From: Gemmatimonadaceae bacterium | Lineage (GTDB): Bacteria; Gemmatimonadota; Gemmatimonadetes; Gemmatimonadales; Gemmatimonadaceae | Reading direction: 5' to 3' | DNA: 35,625 bases | Assembly: GCA_025934075.1 (NCBI GenBank) | Contig: JAICYT010000013.1 | Span: 1 to 35,625, forward strand | Shown here: in pieces, positions 1 to 6,623 of the stretch | Layout of the letters: each line of letters starts with the position of its first letter | Position numbering within the stretch: position 1 is the stretch's first letter | Program-made: the position numbers and the translations under genes | Notes under the pieces: generated by a model | Database searches by the model: none | What the model saw: the letters and a program-made list of their open reading frames with translations, nothing else | What the model was told of the DNA's origin: nothing

Positions 1-275
1 CCCGTGATGCCCGGCAGCTTGGACACCTTCTCGAAGGTGTTCCGGAACTGCTGCTCACTCACGCCGTAGATGCGCTTGATCTTCTGTTTCTCGCGGAGCT
101 GCTTCGAGTATTCGGACGACTTGCGCCGACGCGCCGTGCTTTGACCGTGTTGGCCCGGAGCATACGGACGACGCTCGACGGGGCATTTATCCGTGAAGCA
201 CTTGGTGCCCTTGAGAAACAGCTTGGTTCCTTCACGCCGGCACTGCCTGCAGCTCGGCCCTGTATAGCGACCCAT
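1..275 (-). CDS. rpsD: 30S ribosomal protein S4, N-terminal part (cut by window edge)
   Basis: Primary 16S rRNA-binding protein of the small subunit. Only the first 91 residues lie in the window; the gene runs off the left edge. The start is the ATG whose complement is at 273-275, giving [12 protein letters not shown]. Four cysteines at residues 9, 12, 26 and 31 have the spacing of the zinc-binding N-terminal knuckle of the 'C+' form of S4 (as in Thermus and Bacillus stearothermophilus); E. coli S4 lacks it. The APGQHG segment near residue 40 is typical of S4. It lies 4 bases after rpsK in the conserved S13-S11-S4 order, so rpoA would be expected next, outside the window. Identification is certain. 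Zinc binding is inferred from the cysteine pattern. Confidence 0.96.
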   Translation of the reverse strand, partial: MGRYTGPSCRQCRREGTKLFLKGTKCFTDKCPVERRPYAPGQHGQSTARRRKSSEYSKQLREKQKIKRIYGVSEQQFRNTFEKVSKLPGIT

Positions 276-279
276 TGTC

Positions 280-657
280 TCAAACTCTCCGACGCTTGGG
301 AGGACGGCAACCGTTGTGCGGAATCGGCGTCACGTCCTTGATCGACTTGACCTGGAGACCAGCGGTCGCCAGCGCCTGAATCGCTGATTCGCGACCCGAG
401 CCTGGACCCTGCACGCGCACGTGCACTCGCTTGACACCCAGCGTCAACGCCTCGCGCGCCGCCTGTTCGGCCGCGACGGTCGCGGCGAACGGCGTGCTCT
501 TCTTGGATCCCTTGAACCCGGCCTTGCCGGATGAGCCCCAGGACACGGTATTCCCGTGCGAGTCGGTGATCGTGATCGTCGTGTTGTTGAAGGTTGCGCT
601 GATATGCGCGACGCCCTCCGCTTCCACGACACGCTTTGCCTTCTTCCCAGTCGCCAT
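280..657 (-). CDS. rpsK: 30S ribosomal protein S11
   Basis: Protein of the small-subunit platform, contacting 16S rRNA near the mRNA exit path. The 125-residue product has the usual S11 length and motifs: [12 protein letters not shown] near residues 21-32, a [13 protein letters not shown] region near 48-60, and the [19 protein letters not shown] and [19 protein letters not shown]-terminal signatures. It sits 36 bases after rpsM and 4 bases before rpsD in the same operon. No strong Shine-Dalgarno sequence precedes the ATG, so translation may be coupled to the upstream gene. Confidence 0.98.
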   Translation of the reverse strand: MATGKKAKRVVEAEGVAHISATFNNTTITITDSHGNTVSWGSSGKAGFKGSKKSTPFAATVAAEQAAREALTLGVKRVHVRVQGPGSGRESAIQALATAGLQVKSIKDVTPIPHNGCRPPKRRRV

Positions 658-693
658 CTTGTGTGTTTGGTGTTGATGTACTTGGAGCGACGA

Positions 694-1071
694 CTACTTC
701 GTCACTTTCTTCTTGCCGGCGATCGCGCGGCGCGGACCCTTCTTCGTGCGGGCGTTCGTGTGCGTCCGCTGACCGCGAACCGGCAGACCGCGACGATGAC
801 GAATGCCGCGATATGAACCGATGTCAATCAGTCGCTTGATGTTCATCGCGACCTCGGTACGAAGCGCGCCTTCGACCTTGTGCTCACGTTCGATGACGCC
901 GCGAATCTTGTTGACGTCGGCATCCGTGAGATCGCGCACGCGCAGCGACGCATCGATTCCAGACTTCTGCACGATGTCCGCCGCCGCATGACGACCAATT
1001 CCGTAAATGTACGTCAGACCGATCTCGACCTTCTTGTCGCGCGGGAGATCGACGCCAGAAATACGAGCCAT
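694..1071 (-). CDS. rpsM: 30S ribosomal protein S13
   Basis: Small-subunit head protein that contacts the P-site tRNA and bridges to the large subunit. The 125-residue product begins [20 protein letters not shown] and carries the GIGRHAA element, the helix-two-turn-helix region around residues 45-80, the [21 protein letters not shown] signature segment (residues about 89-109) and a lysine-rich tail. The start ATG lies 6 bases after the rpmJ stop codon, the usual L36-S13 arrangement. Little Shine-Dalgarno signal is seen, so coupling to rpmJ translation is likely. Confidence 0.98.
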   Translation of the reverse strand: MARISGVDLPRDKKVEIGLTYIYGIGRHAAADIVQKSGIDASLRVRDLTDADVNKIRGVIEREHKVEGALRTEVAMNIKRLIDIGSYRGIRHRRGLPVRGQRTHTNARTKKGPRRAIAGKKKVTK

Positions 1072-1077
1072 GTTTGA

Positions 1078-1194
1078 TTAGCCCTGACGCTGCTTATGCT
1101 TGGGGTTGCGCTTGCAGATAATGCGAGTCACGCCGTTGCGTTTCACAACTTTGCAATGCTCACAAATCGGCTTCACGCTTGTGCGAACTTTCAC
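1078..1194 (-). CDS. rpmJ: 50S ribosomal protein L36
   Basis: Smallest large-subunit protein, 38 residues. Translation of the complement gives [14 protein letters not shown] and ends NPKHKQRQG, nearly the standard L36. Zinc ligands Cys11, Cys14, Cys27 and His33 are all present, so this is the zinc-binding form. The start is GTG (complement of 1192-1194), preceded by GGAG about 5 bases upstream. It heads the rpmJ-rpsM-rpsK-rpsD unit. Often infA precedes rpmJ; here it does not, and the upstream neighbour is an unrelated lipoprotein gene. Confidence 0.97.
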   Translation of the reverse strand: MKVRTSVKPICEHCKVVKRNGVTRIICKRNPKHKQRQG

Positions 1195-1241
1195 AGGCGC
1201 TCCAGATAGTTCCGAACGAAAAAATTTACGGCCAGACCCTA

Positions 1242-1270
1242 AGAGTAATCAGGGCAGTAAGTTCAAGCAA
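1242..1270 (-). promoter_or_regulatory. Candidate sigma70-type promoter of the rpmJ-rpsM-rpsK-rpsD operon
   Basis: On the minus strand TTGCTT (complement of 1265-1270) and TACTCT (complement of 1242-1247) are separated by 17 bases and lie about 48 bases before the rpmJ GTG. The match to consensus is moderate. The position at the head of the ribosomal genes supports it. Confidence 0.4.
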
Positions 1271-1277
1271 GGGGACG

Positions 1278-1319
1278 CTTTGCAACAGCACTGGTACTGT
1301 ACCAGTGCCCTTTGCAACA
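1278..1319. repeat. Stem-loop bordered by a 10-bp direct repeat
   Basis: A perfect 9-bp inverted repeat (GCACTGGTA, loop CTG, TACCAGTGC; 1288-1308) is flanked by CTTTGCAACA at 1278-1287 and 1310-1319. The TTGCAA inside the flanks is itself palindromic, so the flanks also pair and extend the stem with a small internal loop. It lies between the end of the lipoprotein gene and the rpmJ promoter, where a terminator would be useful, but there is no T-run on either strand. Confidence 0.7.
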
Positions 1320-1347
1320 ATACGGTACGCCGCCGCGGCCTGCCTTC

Positions 1348-1875
1348 TCACGGCGGCAGGACCACAACCCGCTTCGACGAATCCGGTTGGAGCGACTTCG
1401 CAATCCTGAGAAACGACAACCATGTCGCTCCCGACCGGCCATACATCCCGCCGTCGATCCGCTGGACGTCGAGCGAATCCTTGGTCACGAACATCACGGT
1501 TCGTTCACCATACAGCCGCACACGGGTCGAGCCCGGCTCCGCCGCCGCAACCAGTCCACGAGCGACAACCTGATAGTTGACTCCGATTTGGTTGTCCGCC
1601 GGCAGCTTCGCCTCTATGAGGCCCGGCTGTGACGACGTGACCGCAAGCGACTCGGCCGCGAAGGCGCTTGATAGTCGCTGCGCTACCTCATCGGAAGAGC
1701 CCGCAACCGCGAATTGAACTTCGGCAGGCCCATGCTGCACCACGAAGCTTCGCTCGAGCTCGACGCTTTCCGCGGCCGATGGCGGCGGAGCGATCTGGAG
1801 GGACGCGCAGGCGCCAAGCACCAGCATTGTCGCAAGTGCGGCCGATCCCATTGCCGCCGATTTCATCCGATTCAC
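1348..1875 (-). CDS. Predicted lipoprotein of unknown function
   Basis: About 175 residues. I chose the GTG at the complement of 1873-1875 because GGGAGGAG lies 4-6 bases before it; an ATG three codons downstream is the alternative. The N-terminus is a lipoprotein signal: basic start, hydrophobic ATMLVLGAC, and a lipobox LGAC with Cys23. The rest is soluble and mixed alpha/beta by eye, with an SSDEVAQRLSSAF segment and a C-terminal LSFLRIAKSL segment. I recognise no family. It starts 35 bases after pyrF ends and may be the last gene of the smpB-amidase-pyrD-pyrF transcript. Its neighbours give no clear functional hint. Confidence 0.75.
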   Translation of the reverse strand: MNRMKSAAMGSAALATMLVLGACASLQIAPPPSAAESVELERSFVVQHGPAEVQFAVAGSSDEVAQRLSSAFAAESLAVTSSQPGLIEAKLPADNQIGVNYQVVARGLVAAAEPGSTRVRLYGERTVMFVTKDSLDVQRIDGGMYGRSGATWLSFLRIAKSLQPDSSKRVVVLPP

Positions 1876-1910
1876 TGCTCCTCCCGTCGCATCCAATGCC
1901 TCGCGTCCAA

Positions 1911-2597
1911 TCACGCAACGTCGCGGAGCACGCTATCCATTGCAGCGCACCGATCTGTCGCGGCGGTCACCATTCGGCCCACCACAACGTAGCGAGCGCC
2001 GGCATCTGCGGCCTCGCGCGGGCTCACCACCCTCGCCTGGTCGTGTAAGGCCGCGCCCGGTTGACGGACTCCGGGCACCAAGATCGCGAGGCCGCCGAAC
2101 CTTTGATGCACCGCCCCAGCTTCCAGACCGCTGCAGACCACGCCGTGCGCCGACGCCTCCGCGCTCAGAGCCGACAGCCGCATCACCTCAGCCGAAATAT
2201 CGAGGGATTTCTCGCGCCCCCAACCCGTGGCGATGTCGCTTGCCTCGAGCGACGTCAGGACTGTCACCGCTAACACGCCGCACGAATCACCGCCTGCGTC
2301 GACTGCAGCCCGAAGCATCGCCAATCCGCCGGAGGCGTGCACCGTCACGAGTCGAGCGCCCATTCGCGCGGCGTTGCGAACGCCGCCTGCAACGGTGTTG
2401 GGTATGTCGTGGAACTTGAGGTCGAGAAAAACATCGCAGCCCCGATCGAGAATTGCCGCCACGACACTCGGCCCCGTCGCAGTAAACAATTCGTTGCCGA
2501 CCTTGTAAAAGCGGCAACGCTCGCCCAACTCGTCGACGAGCGTGAGTGCTGCATCGGCGGTAGGTACATCGAGCGCGACGATTGGGATTGCCGCCAT
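1911..2597 (-). CDS. pyrF: Orotidine 5'-phosphate decarboxylase
   Basis: Converts orotidine monophosphate to UMP, the last step of de novo pyrimidine synthesis. The 228-residue TIM barrel shows the catalytic DxKxxD element (Asp59, Lys61, Asp64 in DLKFHDIPNT), Asp10 in LDVP, Lys32 in FYKVG and the VPGVRQ phosphate-binding segment near the C-terminus. The ATG overlaps the pyrD stop codon by one base (TGATG), so the two are almost certainly translationally coupled. The open frame continues upstream, but the coupled ATG matches the normal PyrF N-terminus, so I start there. Confidence 0.96.
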   Translation of the reverse strand: MAAIPIVALDVPTADAALTLVDELGERCRFYKVGNELFTATGPSVVAAILDRGCDVFLDLKFHDIPNTVAGGVRNAARMGARLVTVHASGGLAMLRAAVDAGGDSCGVLAVTVLTSLEASDIATGWGREKSLDISAEVMRLSALSAEASAHGVVCSGLEAGAVHQRFGGLAILVPGVRQPGAALHDQARVVSPREAADAGARYVVVGRMVTAATDRCAAMDSVLRDVA

Positions 2598-3547
2598 CAG
2601 TGAGGCCACTCCAGCGTGCCGGTCAGGTCTTGAATGTTCTTCACATTGTGCCGAGTGCACCACTGCTCGAGCCCCGCGACGATCCGCTCCGGTGCGCGCG
2701 GGTCGCGCATCGCCGCTGTTCCGACTCCGACCAGCGAGGCCCCTGCGATCGCATATTGTAACGCGTCCTCGGCCGACGTTACGCCGCCGACTCCCAGAAT
2801 CGGGAGAGGGACGGCTCGTCGCACCTTCCACGTCGCGAGTAGGCCAACCGGGAGAATCGCGGGCCCGCTCACACCGCCGGTACCGAAACCGAGCATCGGC
2901 TTTCGCCGCTCGATATCGATCAGCAGACCAGGAATCGTGTTGACGACGGTGATTCCGTCCGCGCCAGCATCTGCAGAGATGCGCGCGGCGTCGCCGATGT
3001 TTTCGAGCACGGGTGACAGCTTCACGAAGACAGGTCGCTTGGTCGCCGCTCGTACGCTGGCGACGACTGCGCGTAGCGCCGTTCGATCGGCACCGAACTC
3101 CATCCCGCCGGCTTTGACGTTCGGACAGCTCACGTTGATCTCATAGGCGTCGACGGCCGACGCCTGCTCGCCGTCGAGCGCTTCCTCGAGACCTGTCACC
3201 ACCGCGGCGAATTCGTCCGCCGCGAATCCGACGACGTTCACCATCTTGCGCGTTTGCGGCAGGTGCGAGGCAAGCCACGGAAGATGTTGGACACGCACCG
3301 CCGCGAGTCCGGGGTTCGCGAGTCCCACGGCGTTCATCATTCCGCCCTCGAACTCGGCGACCCGAGGCGCCGGTGCGCCGACGCGGGGCTCGAGCGAAAC
3401 TGCTTTCGTGACGAAGCCGCCCAGCGATTCCAGCCGGACGACGCCGGCCAACTCCTCACCGTAGCCGGCGGTGCCGGCGGCGAGAACGATAGGATTCTGA
3501 AATACGAGATTGTGGACGACGGTGCGGAGGCGGCTGCCCGTCGTCAC
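2597..3547 (-). CDS. pyrD: Dihydroorotate dehydrogenase, class 1B-type catalytic subunit
   Basis: FMN enzyme oxidising dihydroorotate to orotate. The 316-residue protein has an N-terminal NPIVLAAGTAGYG segment, a catalytic cysteine rather than serine (Cys141 in NVSCPN), VFVKLSP and a C-terminal GVGGV...GTAAM FMN-phosphate site. Cysteine marks class 1, the cytosolic form, and the sequence looks closest to 1B. Class 1B enzymes normally pair with the PyrK electron-transfer subunit, which is not in this window. The start is GTG within a GTGA overlap with the upstream amidase gene, and the stop overlaps pyrF. Confidence 0.94.
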   Translation of the reverse strand: MTTGSRLRTVVHNLVFQNPIVLAAGTAGYGEELAGVVRLESLGGFVTKAVSLEPRVGAPAPRVAEFEGGMMNAVGLANPGLAAVRVQHLPWLASHLPQTRKMVNVVGFAADEFAAVVTGLEEALDGEQASAVDAYEINVSCPNVKAGGMEFGADRTALRAVVASVRAATKRPVFVKLSPVLENIGDAARISADAGADGITVVNTIPGLLIDIERRKPMLGFGTGGVSGPAILPVGLLATWKVRRAVPLPILGVGGVTSAEDALQYAIAGASLVGVGTAAMRDPRAPERIVAGLEQWCTRHNVKNIQDLTGTLEWPH

Positions 3548-4812
3548 CGGGCGGGCCCGGACCCTGCGCGCACGCCGTTCACGCGCTGCTCGTACCGGTC
3601 GAGATATTTCATTGCCGCATCGGCGATAGCGGCGGCGATCGCGTCCTGCTTCGCGGGCGACGAGATGAATGCCGCCTCGCGGGCGTTCGTGCCGAACCCG
3701 ATCTCCACCAAGACCGCGGGCATGTAGGCAGTCACGAGCACACGGAAGCCGGCTTGCTTGACGCCACGACTTGGACCGGGATGCATCTTCCCGAGACTCT
3801 GTTGAATGATGTCCGCGAGCTCGCTCGATTCGCGCAGATGCTCATTCTGCCGCATGTCGCTGAGAATGAAGCTCAACGGGTCGTCGCGGTCGATTTTGCT
3901 TGGGGAATCCTCGAACCGCACCGCTGCGTTTTCCATCTGTTCGACGCGTCGGGCGTCTTCCGTTCGCGCTTCCGACAGGAAGTACGTCTCGAAGCCGCGG
4001 GCACCGACCGGGTCCTTCCAGTTTGGGTTCGCGGCGTTCACGTGAATCGAGATGAACAGATTTCCGTTCGCGCGATTGGCGATTCGGCCGCGGTCGTCGA
4101 GAGCGATCAGCGTATCGGCGGTGCGCGTATACACGACGTCGACGCCCCGTCCGCTCAGCTGTGCGCCCAACCGGTTCGCGACGGCCAACGTGATGTCTTT
4201 CTCGTATATTCTCGGACCGCCATTGAGCGGTCCGGTCATGCCGTTGTCGACGCCGCCGTGCCCAGCGTCGACGATGATGGTGCGACGGAAATGTTTCGTC
4301 GGAACGGGCGGCAGCCTGCTGTCGTTCGCCGCAGGCCGATCGTAGTTGGGGCGTGGTGCGCGCGCGACTTCTCCGCCGTTCTGCGCCACGGCGCGCGGCA
4401 TAGTGACCGCAGAGCTTCCGACGTTGAACACGACCAACTGGCCGCTCGTGACATCCCACCGCGTATTCGGCACCGCGACTGGAAACACTTCGGAGATCAT
4501 TTGCAGCGGAAGCATCAGGCGCCCGTGATCGACCGTAGGCGCGGCGGCCAGCGGATACACGTCGTCACCCGCCTTCACCATCGCGACTCCCGCTTCGACT
4601 CGCAGTCGCGCCCCCCAAATCTCGATCGTGTACGAGGAGGCCGAATCGTGGTGTACGTCGATCGGAAGCATCGGAGCGAGTGCGTCGGCACGAAGCATCG
4701 GGCCGTTCGCCGATGCAACGGTCGCCACGCGCACGGACTTGTGGCCGTCGCTCACCATCAACGGAGGCGCGGCGGCCGCGAGCTGCATTGCGACGAGCGC
4801 AGTCCAGATCAT
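3544..4812 (-). CDS. N-acetylmuramoyl-L-alanine amidase (Amidase_3) with N-terminal stalk domain
   Basis: Periplasmic zinc amidase that cuts the bond between N-acetylmuramic acid and L-alanine in peptidoglycan, usually during cell separation. The 422-residue protein begins with a signal peptide (about residues 1-15). A small beta-rich domain resembling the copper-amine-oxidase-like 'stalk' domain covers roughly 20-130, a proline-rich linker 140-172, and the catalytic domain 175-410. Zinc ligands are His185 (DAGHGG), Glu204 (YEKD) and His257 (SIHVNA); the catalytic glutamate is Glu370 (LVEIGFGTN). The start ATG overlaps the smpB stop (ATGA) and the stop overlaps the pyrD start (GTGA). Confidence 0.93.
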   Translation of the reverse strand: MIWTALVAMQLAAAAPPLMVSDGHKSVRVATVASANGPMLRADALAPMLPIDVHHDSASSYTIEIWGARLRVEAGVAMVKAGDDVYPLAAAPTVDHGRLMLPLQMISEVFPVAVPNTRWDVTSGQLVVFNVGSSAVTMPRAVAQNGGEVARAPRPNYDRPAANDSRLPPVPTKHFRRTIIVDAGHGGVDNGMTGPLNGGPRIYEKDITLAVANRLGAQLSGRGVDVVYTRTADTLIALDDRGRIANRANGNLFISIHVNAANPNWKDPVGARGFETYFLSEARTEDARRVEQMENAAVRFEDSPSKIDRDDPLSFILSDMRQNEHLRESSELADIIQQSLGKMHPGPSRGVKQAGFRVLVTAYMPAVLVEIGFGTNAREAAFISSPAKQDAIAAAIADAAMKYLDRYEQRVNGVRAGSGPAR

Positions 4813-5291
4813 CGGGTGCGCACCGCGCGCGCAATCTCGCGGGCCGCGTCGCGGCCTCGCTCGGTCTCGCGCTTGTCGTGCAGCTGCTTTCCTTTACCCA
4901 ATGCCAGCGCCACCTTTGCGACTCCGTCTTTGAAGTAGAGCTCGAGCGGAATGAGCGTCAGACCTTGCCGCTCAACGGCTCCAATGAGACGACGGATTTC
5001 CTTGCGGTGGAGCAACAGCTTGCGCGTCCGCTCGGGTTCGTGATTGGTGTACCCTCCCCGCTCGTAAGGCGAGATATGGAGGTTTAACAGGAAGGCCTCG
5101 CCGTCGCGGATGATTCCGTAAGCGTCGCTGATGTTCGCCCTGCCCTCCCGGAGCGACTTCACTTCGGTCCCCACGAGCACCAGCCCAGCCTCGAACGTTT
5201 CGAGAATGTGGTAGTCGAAACGCGCGCGCTTGTTTCGGGCGATCGATTGGACGTCTGGCTTGTTGTCGGCGGCGGGGGGCTTCTTCGGCAC
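4809..5291 (-). CDS. smpB: SsrA-binding protein SmpB
   Basis: Binds tmRNA and brings it to stalled ribosomes for trans-translation. From the GTG at the complement of 5289-5291 the product is 160 residues, the normal SmpB length. It contains NKRARFDY, GTEVKSLREGRANISD (the core OB-fold signature), RTRKLLLHRKEI and the GKGKQLHDKR motif, followed by the basic tail that folds in the decoding centre. The open frame extends to a TTG at 5330, but that N-terminus is not SmpB-like. No Shine-Dalgarno sequence is evident at either start, so the exact start is uncertain. It is divergent from the tRNA-Leu gene and heads the overlapping smpB-amidase-pyrD-pyrF run. Confidence 0.95.
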   Translation of the reverse strand: MPKKPPAADNKPDVQSIARNKRARFDYHILETFEAGLVLVGTEVKSLREGRANISDAYGIIRDGEAFLLNLHISPYERGGYTNHEPERTRKLLLHRKEIRRLIGAVERQGLTLIPLELYFKDGVAKVALALGKGKQLHDKRETERGRDAAREIARAVRTR

Positions 5292-5341
5292 AGTGTGGAG
5301 CAAGTTAGGCGAGCTATCTTCGCGCAGCAACGAGCGATACG

Positions 5342-5370
5342 TTGACGCACCCGTCGCTGCAAACTAATTT
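5342..5370 (+). promoter_or_regulatory. Sigma70-type promoter of tRNA-Leu
   Basis: TTGACG (5342-5347) and TAATTT (5365-5370) are separated by exactly 17 bases, and the tRNA starts 13 bases after the -10 element. This predicts a very short leader, as expected for a tRNA gene. Confidence 0.75.
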
Positions 5371-5382
5371 CTTTGGTTCGCT

Positions 5383-5466
5383 GCCGAAGTGGTGGAACTG
5401 GTAGACGCGCTGGCTTCAGGAGCCAGTGGGCGCAAGTCCGTGGGGGTTCGAGTCCCCCCTTCGGCA
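5383..5466 (+). tRNA. tRNA-Leu (anticodon CAG)
   Basis: Class II tRNA of 84 bases. The acceptor stem pairs GCCGAAG (5383-5389) with CTTCGGC (5459-5465), with discriminator A. The anticodon stem CTGGC/GCCAG encloses the 7-base loop TTCAGGA with anticodon CAG, decoding CUG, a major leucine codon in GC-rich genomes. A long variable arm (GGGCGCAAGTCC region) and the T arm GGGGG-TTCGAGT-CCCCC complete the fold. CCA is not encoded. No integrase or duplicated 3' end is nearby, so there is no sign of use as an integration site. Confidence 0.98.
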
Positions 5467-5492
5467 CTCGGAAACAAATACCGCGAGATCGA

Positions 5493-5530
5493 AGCACCGC
5501 AATCATTCGAACCGATTGCGGTGCTTTTTT
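5493..5530 (+). terminator. Intrinsic terminator of tRNA-Leu
   Basis: Perfect 12-bp stem AGCACCGCAATC / GATTGCGGTGCT (5493-5504 and 5514-5525) with a 9-base loop, followed by TTTTTT ending at 5530. The run abuts the stop codon of the convergent gene at 5530-5532. Confidence 0.93.
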
Positions 5531-6084
5531 CAGCGGTTGAGCAGCGCCGACGGCGGAATGTTTTCCGGCAGCGCTGCCGCCCCGAAGCTCTCCCGCAACG
5601 CCTCATTCGCTTCGGCCAAGTACGCCGCCAAGAGCTCGCCTGCGCGGACAATGTTCTCGTCCTGTCGCCTGAAGCTGCCGCCCGCGAACGCGAACAACGT
5701 CTGGCCCATTCTGATCGCCGTCGGCGCCCCGGCCTTGGCCGCGAGTCCATCGCGATACGCGCTCAGCCGAGCATTGAATTGCCGCTCGGCGGTTTCAACT
5801 TTTCCGGCGGCGACATTCTGATCGCGATCGAACGCCTCGGAGATTTCTTTGGCGACGATCGACGCCGTCCGATCATCCAGCGCATCGCGCTGCGCGGCAA
5901 TCAGGCCGAGGGCACGGCGAGCGTAGCGCAGCTCCCATCGGGCGTGGTCGGTATCGCCGCGCGTAGCCGACGCAGCGAGCCATTCTACGTCAGCATCGTC
6001 GGGCTCGCGAAAGATTGCCGCGACGAACTTTGCCGCTTTCCGCGCCAGATCCCGCTCAGCTCTCCAGCGCGCGAAGAGCGGCAT
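5530..6084 (-). CDS. Uncharacterised cytosolic protein
   Basis: 184 residues with no signal peptide or membrane segment. By eye it is almost entirely helical and rich in Ala, Arg and Glu. Features include an N-terminal FARWRAERDLARKAAKFVAAIFREP segment, paired RW..RYARRALGL segments, and a long central helix (about 85-115) that could form a coiled coil. I do not recognise a family. The ATG lies 3 bases after the stop of the Rrf2-type regulator, so the two are probably cotranscribed, and it may act with or be controlled by that regulator. Its stop codon adjoins the tRNA-Leu terminator. Confidence 0.7.
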   Translation of the reverse strand: MPLFARWRAERDLARKAAKFVAAIFREPDDADVEWLAASATRGDTDHARWELRYARRALGLIAAQRDALDDRTASIVAKEISEAFDRDQNVAAGKVETAERQFNARLSAYRDGLAAKAGAPTAIRMGQTLFAFAGGSFRRQDENIVRAGELLAAYLAEANEALRESFGAAALPENIPPSALLNR

Positions 6085-6087
6085 GCA

Positions 6088-6582
6088 TCATCCTTGAAGA
6101 ATTGGCAGCGCACGAACATCGGCGCTGCCGGCGTCGGCCGTCACGAGCCCCACGCGCGCGCGTACTTCGCTCTCTTCGGCCAGCAAGTCCGAGAGATGCA
6201 CGCCGTCGAGCACATGGTCGATTTTCTGCTGGAGCAACAGCCAGACCGGGCGAATGCTGCAGTTGTGGGACGACGAGCATCGCTCCTCCCCGACCGGATG
6301 CGACACGCAATGGAGGTCGAACGTCGTGGTCTCGGATGCCTCGATGACGTCGCGAATCGAAATCCGGTCGGCAGCCCGGGCGAGCGCGTAGCCGCCGTGA
6401 GCGCCACGCGTGCTGGCGACGATCCCGGCGCGGCGCATGCGCAATAAAATCTGCTCGACGTAGTCAGCCGGCAGACGCTCCACCTCCGCGATCTCTCGCC
6501 CGGTGATCGGGCCTTCGACCGCTCGTCGCGCCAGGTGGAGCGCGCAGATCACGCCGTACTCGGCCAGGGTGGTAATACGCAC
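6088..6582 (-). CDS. Rrf2-family transcriptional regulator with three-cysteine cluster motif
   Basis: 164-residue winged-helix regulator. The start is GTG, giving MRITTLAEYGVICALHLA, the standard Rrf2 N-terminus. The recognition helix covers about residues 38-50 (LPADYVEQILLRMRR), followed by the GIVASTRGAHGGY wing. Cysteines at 92, 102 and 108 match the position of the cluster-binding cysteines of IscR/NsrR-type members, so it probably senses iron-sulfur status, nitric oxide or redox state through an Fe-S cluster. It lies 41 bases downstream of the aspartase gene and directly before an unknown helical protein. No isc or suf genes adjoin it; the nearest Fe-S gene is erpA, about 18 kb away. 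The signal sensed is unknown. Confidence 0.9.
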   Translation of the reverse strand: MRITTLAEYGVICALHLARRAVEGPITGREIAEVERLPADYVEQILLRMRRAGIVASTRGAHGGYALARAADRISIRDVIEASETTTFDLHCVSHPVGEERCSSSHNCSIRPVWLLLQQKIDHVLDGVHLSDLLAEESEVRARVGLVTADAGSADVRALPILQG

Positions 6583-6623
6583 GTCTGAAAGTTACCCCAA
6601 GTTCATGGATCCCGGTATGACGA

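Noticed and set aside
5383..5466. tRNA-Leu as an integration site for a mobile element
   Set aside because: No integrase, no duplicated tRNA 3' end and ordinary housekeeping genes on both sides.
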